This document shows, piece after piece, positions 5,875 through 6,484 of a DNA stretch of 6,484 nt. This DNA comes from Eubacteriales bacterium (lineage in GTDB: Bacteria > Bacillota > Clostridia > Peptostreptococcales > Anaerovoracaceae): assembly GCA_028680875.1 (NCBI GenBank), contig JAQUJQ010000095.1:1-6484 (forward strand), given 5' to 3'. Under the pieces are notes generated by a model. That model was not told where the DNA came from. It was given only the letters and a program-made list of their open reading frames with translations, and did no database searches. Each line of letters begins with the position of its first letter. The first letter of the stretch is position 1. The position numbers and the translations under genes were made by a program.

Positions 5875-6484
5875 ATGAAACAGGAAGACTTACTATTTTT
5901 TAAAGAAGCGATTCCGTTCTGGGAATCTTTGACCGCAGAACAGCAAGATACTTTGGAAAATGAAGTGTCGTTCCACATTTTCCCTGCAAGAACTATTATT
6001 CATGGAGGCACTATTGACTTATCAGGGCTTTTTCTTGTAATGACCGGACAGGTAAGAGCATATATAATTTCAGAAACCGGAAAAGAGATAACTTTATACC
6101 ATTTATTTGATCGTGATATTTGTATTTTTTCCGCATCCTGTGTTATGAAAGACATCAGCTTTGATGTTCTGGTGGAGGCAGAAAAGGAAACTACAGCCTT
6201 TTTGATTCCCTCCTTTGTCTTTAAGGATCTGATGCAGAGCTCTTTAGCTGTATCTAATTATACCAACCAACTTATGTCATCTCGATTTTCTGATGTGATG
6301 TGGATCATGGAACAAATCCTATTTATGAGTTTTGATAAGCGCTTGGCCATGTTTTTACTGGAACAGGCCACGATTGAGGGTTCAGATCAGCTTGCCATAA
6401 CTCATGAAATCATAGCTAAACATATGGGGACTGCAAGAGAAGTCGTAACCAGAATGTTAAAATATTTTGCTTCCGAAGGGATGG
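5875..6484 (+). CDS. Crp/Fnr-family transcriptional regulator (3' end missing)
   Basis: The first 203 residues of a Crp/Fnr regulator are present; perhaps 20-30 C-terminal residues lie beyond the right edge. Residues about 15-120 form the cyclic-nucleotide-binding-like beta-barrel (GLFLVMTGQVRAYIISETGKE, shown in part, 51-71). The dimer helix is about 125-155, and the helix-turn-helix starts near 172 (ITHEIIAKHMGTAREVVTRM, 175-194). R188, E189 and R193 correspond to CRP R180, E181 and R185, which read TGTGA. The N-terminus lacks the cysteine cluster of Fnr, so no iron-sulfur cluster is expected, and the CRP phosphate-binding cassette is not evident. C83 and C89 in DICIFSASC form a CX5C pair that could sense thiols or persulfides (inference). 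Divergent from the sulfur-transfer fusion gene with a TGTGA palindrome between them, it most likely controls that gene and itself. Confidence 0.9.
   Translation, partial: MKQEDLLFFKEAIPFWESLTAEQQDTLENEVSFHIFPARTIIHGGTIDLSGLFLVMTGQVRAYIISETGKEITLYHLFDRDICIFSASCVMKDISFDVLVEAEKETTAFLIPSFVFKDLMQSSLAVSNYTNQLMSSRFSDVMWIMEQILFMSFDKRLAMFLLEQATIEGSDQLAITHEIIAKHMGTAREVVTRMLKYFASEGM

Overview
The window looks like a piece of an anaerobic, low-to-moderate GC Firmicutes chromosome, most likely class Clostridia. The evidence is strong GGAGG-type Shine-Dalgarno sequences, AT-rich sigma-A-like promoters, a clostridial-type cytosolic Cu/Zn-SOD-like protein, and a CoA-disulfide-reductase/rhodanese/TusA/DsrE fusion beside a Crp/Fnr regulator. 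Genus cannot be assigned from the sequence alone. There are six protein-coding genes (two cut by the window edges). I found no tRNA, rRNA, CRISPR array or transposase.

Left part (1-2036, minus strand): a DUF3810-type membrane protein with a HELAH zinc-metalloprotease-like motif is followed downstream by a GT4 glycosyltransferase that runs off the left edge. The 63 bp between them, and the last codons of the DUF3810 gene, lie in a short repeat carrying GAAYGTCCCC motifs. The DUF3810 start is preceded by a perfect hairpin placed between a good Shine-Dalgarno and the ATG.

Middle (2037-2640): an AT-rich divergent promoter region, then a small plus-strand DUF6506-like gene with its own promoter. 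It is closed by a long imperfect inverted repeat and T-rich tract that resembles the repeat at 885-947.

Right part (2640-6484): a likely redox/sulfur module. An 816-residue minus-strand protein joins CoA-disulfide reductase, rhodanese, TusA-like and DsrE-like domains, offering a possible relay of four thiols for sulfane sulfur. Downstream in the same direction is a cytosolic Cu/Zn-SOD family gene, with no obvious terminator between them. Divergently, a Crp/Fnr-family regulator (3' end cut off) has a CX5C pair in its sensor domain and a CRP-like RExxxR recognition helix. The intergenic region holds a perfect GTCTGTGA-N5-TCACAGAC palindrome. Its centre falls about 41 bp upstream of the predicted start of the fusion gene's transcript, at a promoter with a good -10 but no -35, which is the layout of a class II Crp/Fnr-activated promoter. 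A second overlapping inverted repeat covers the regulator's own promoter. I read this as a self-regulated, locally controlled reactive-sulfur/oxygen response unit; the inducer is not known from the sequence.
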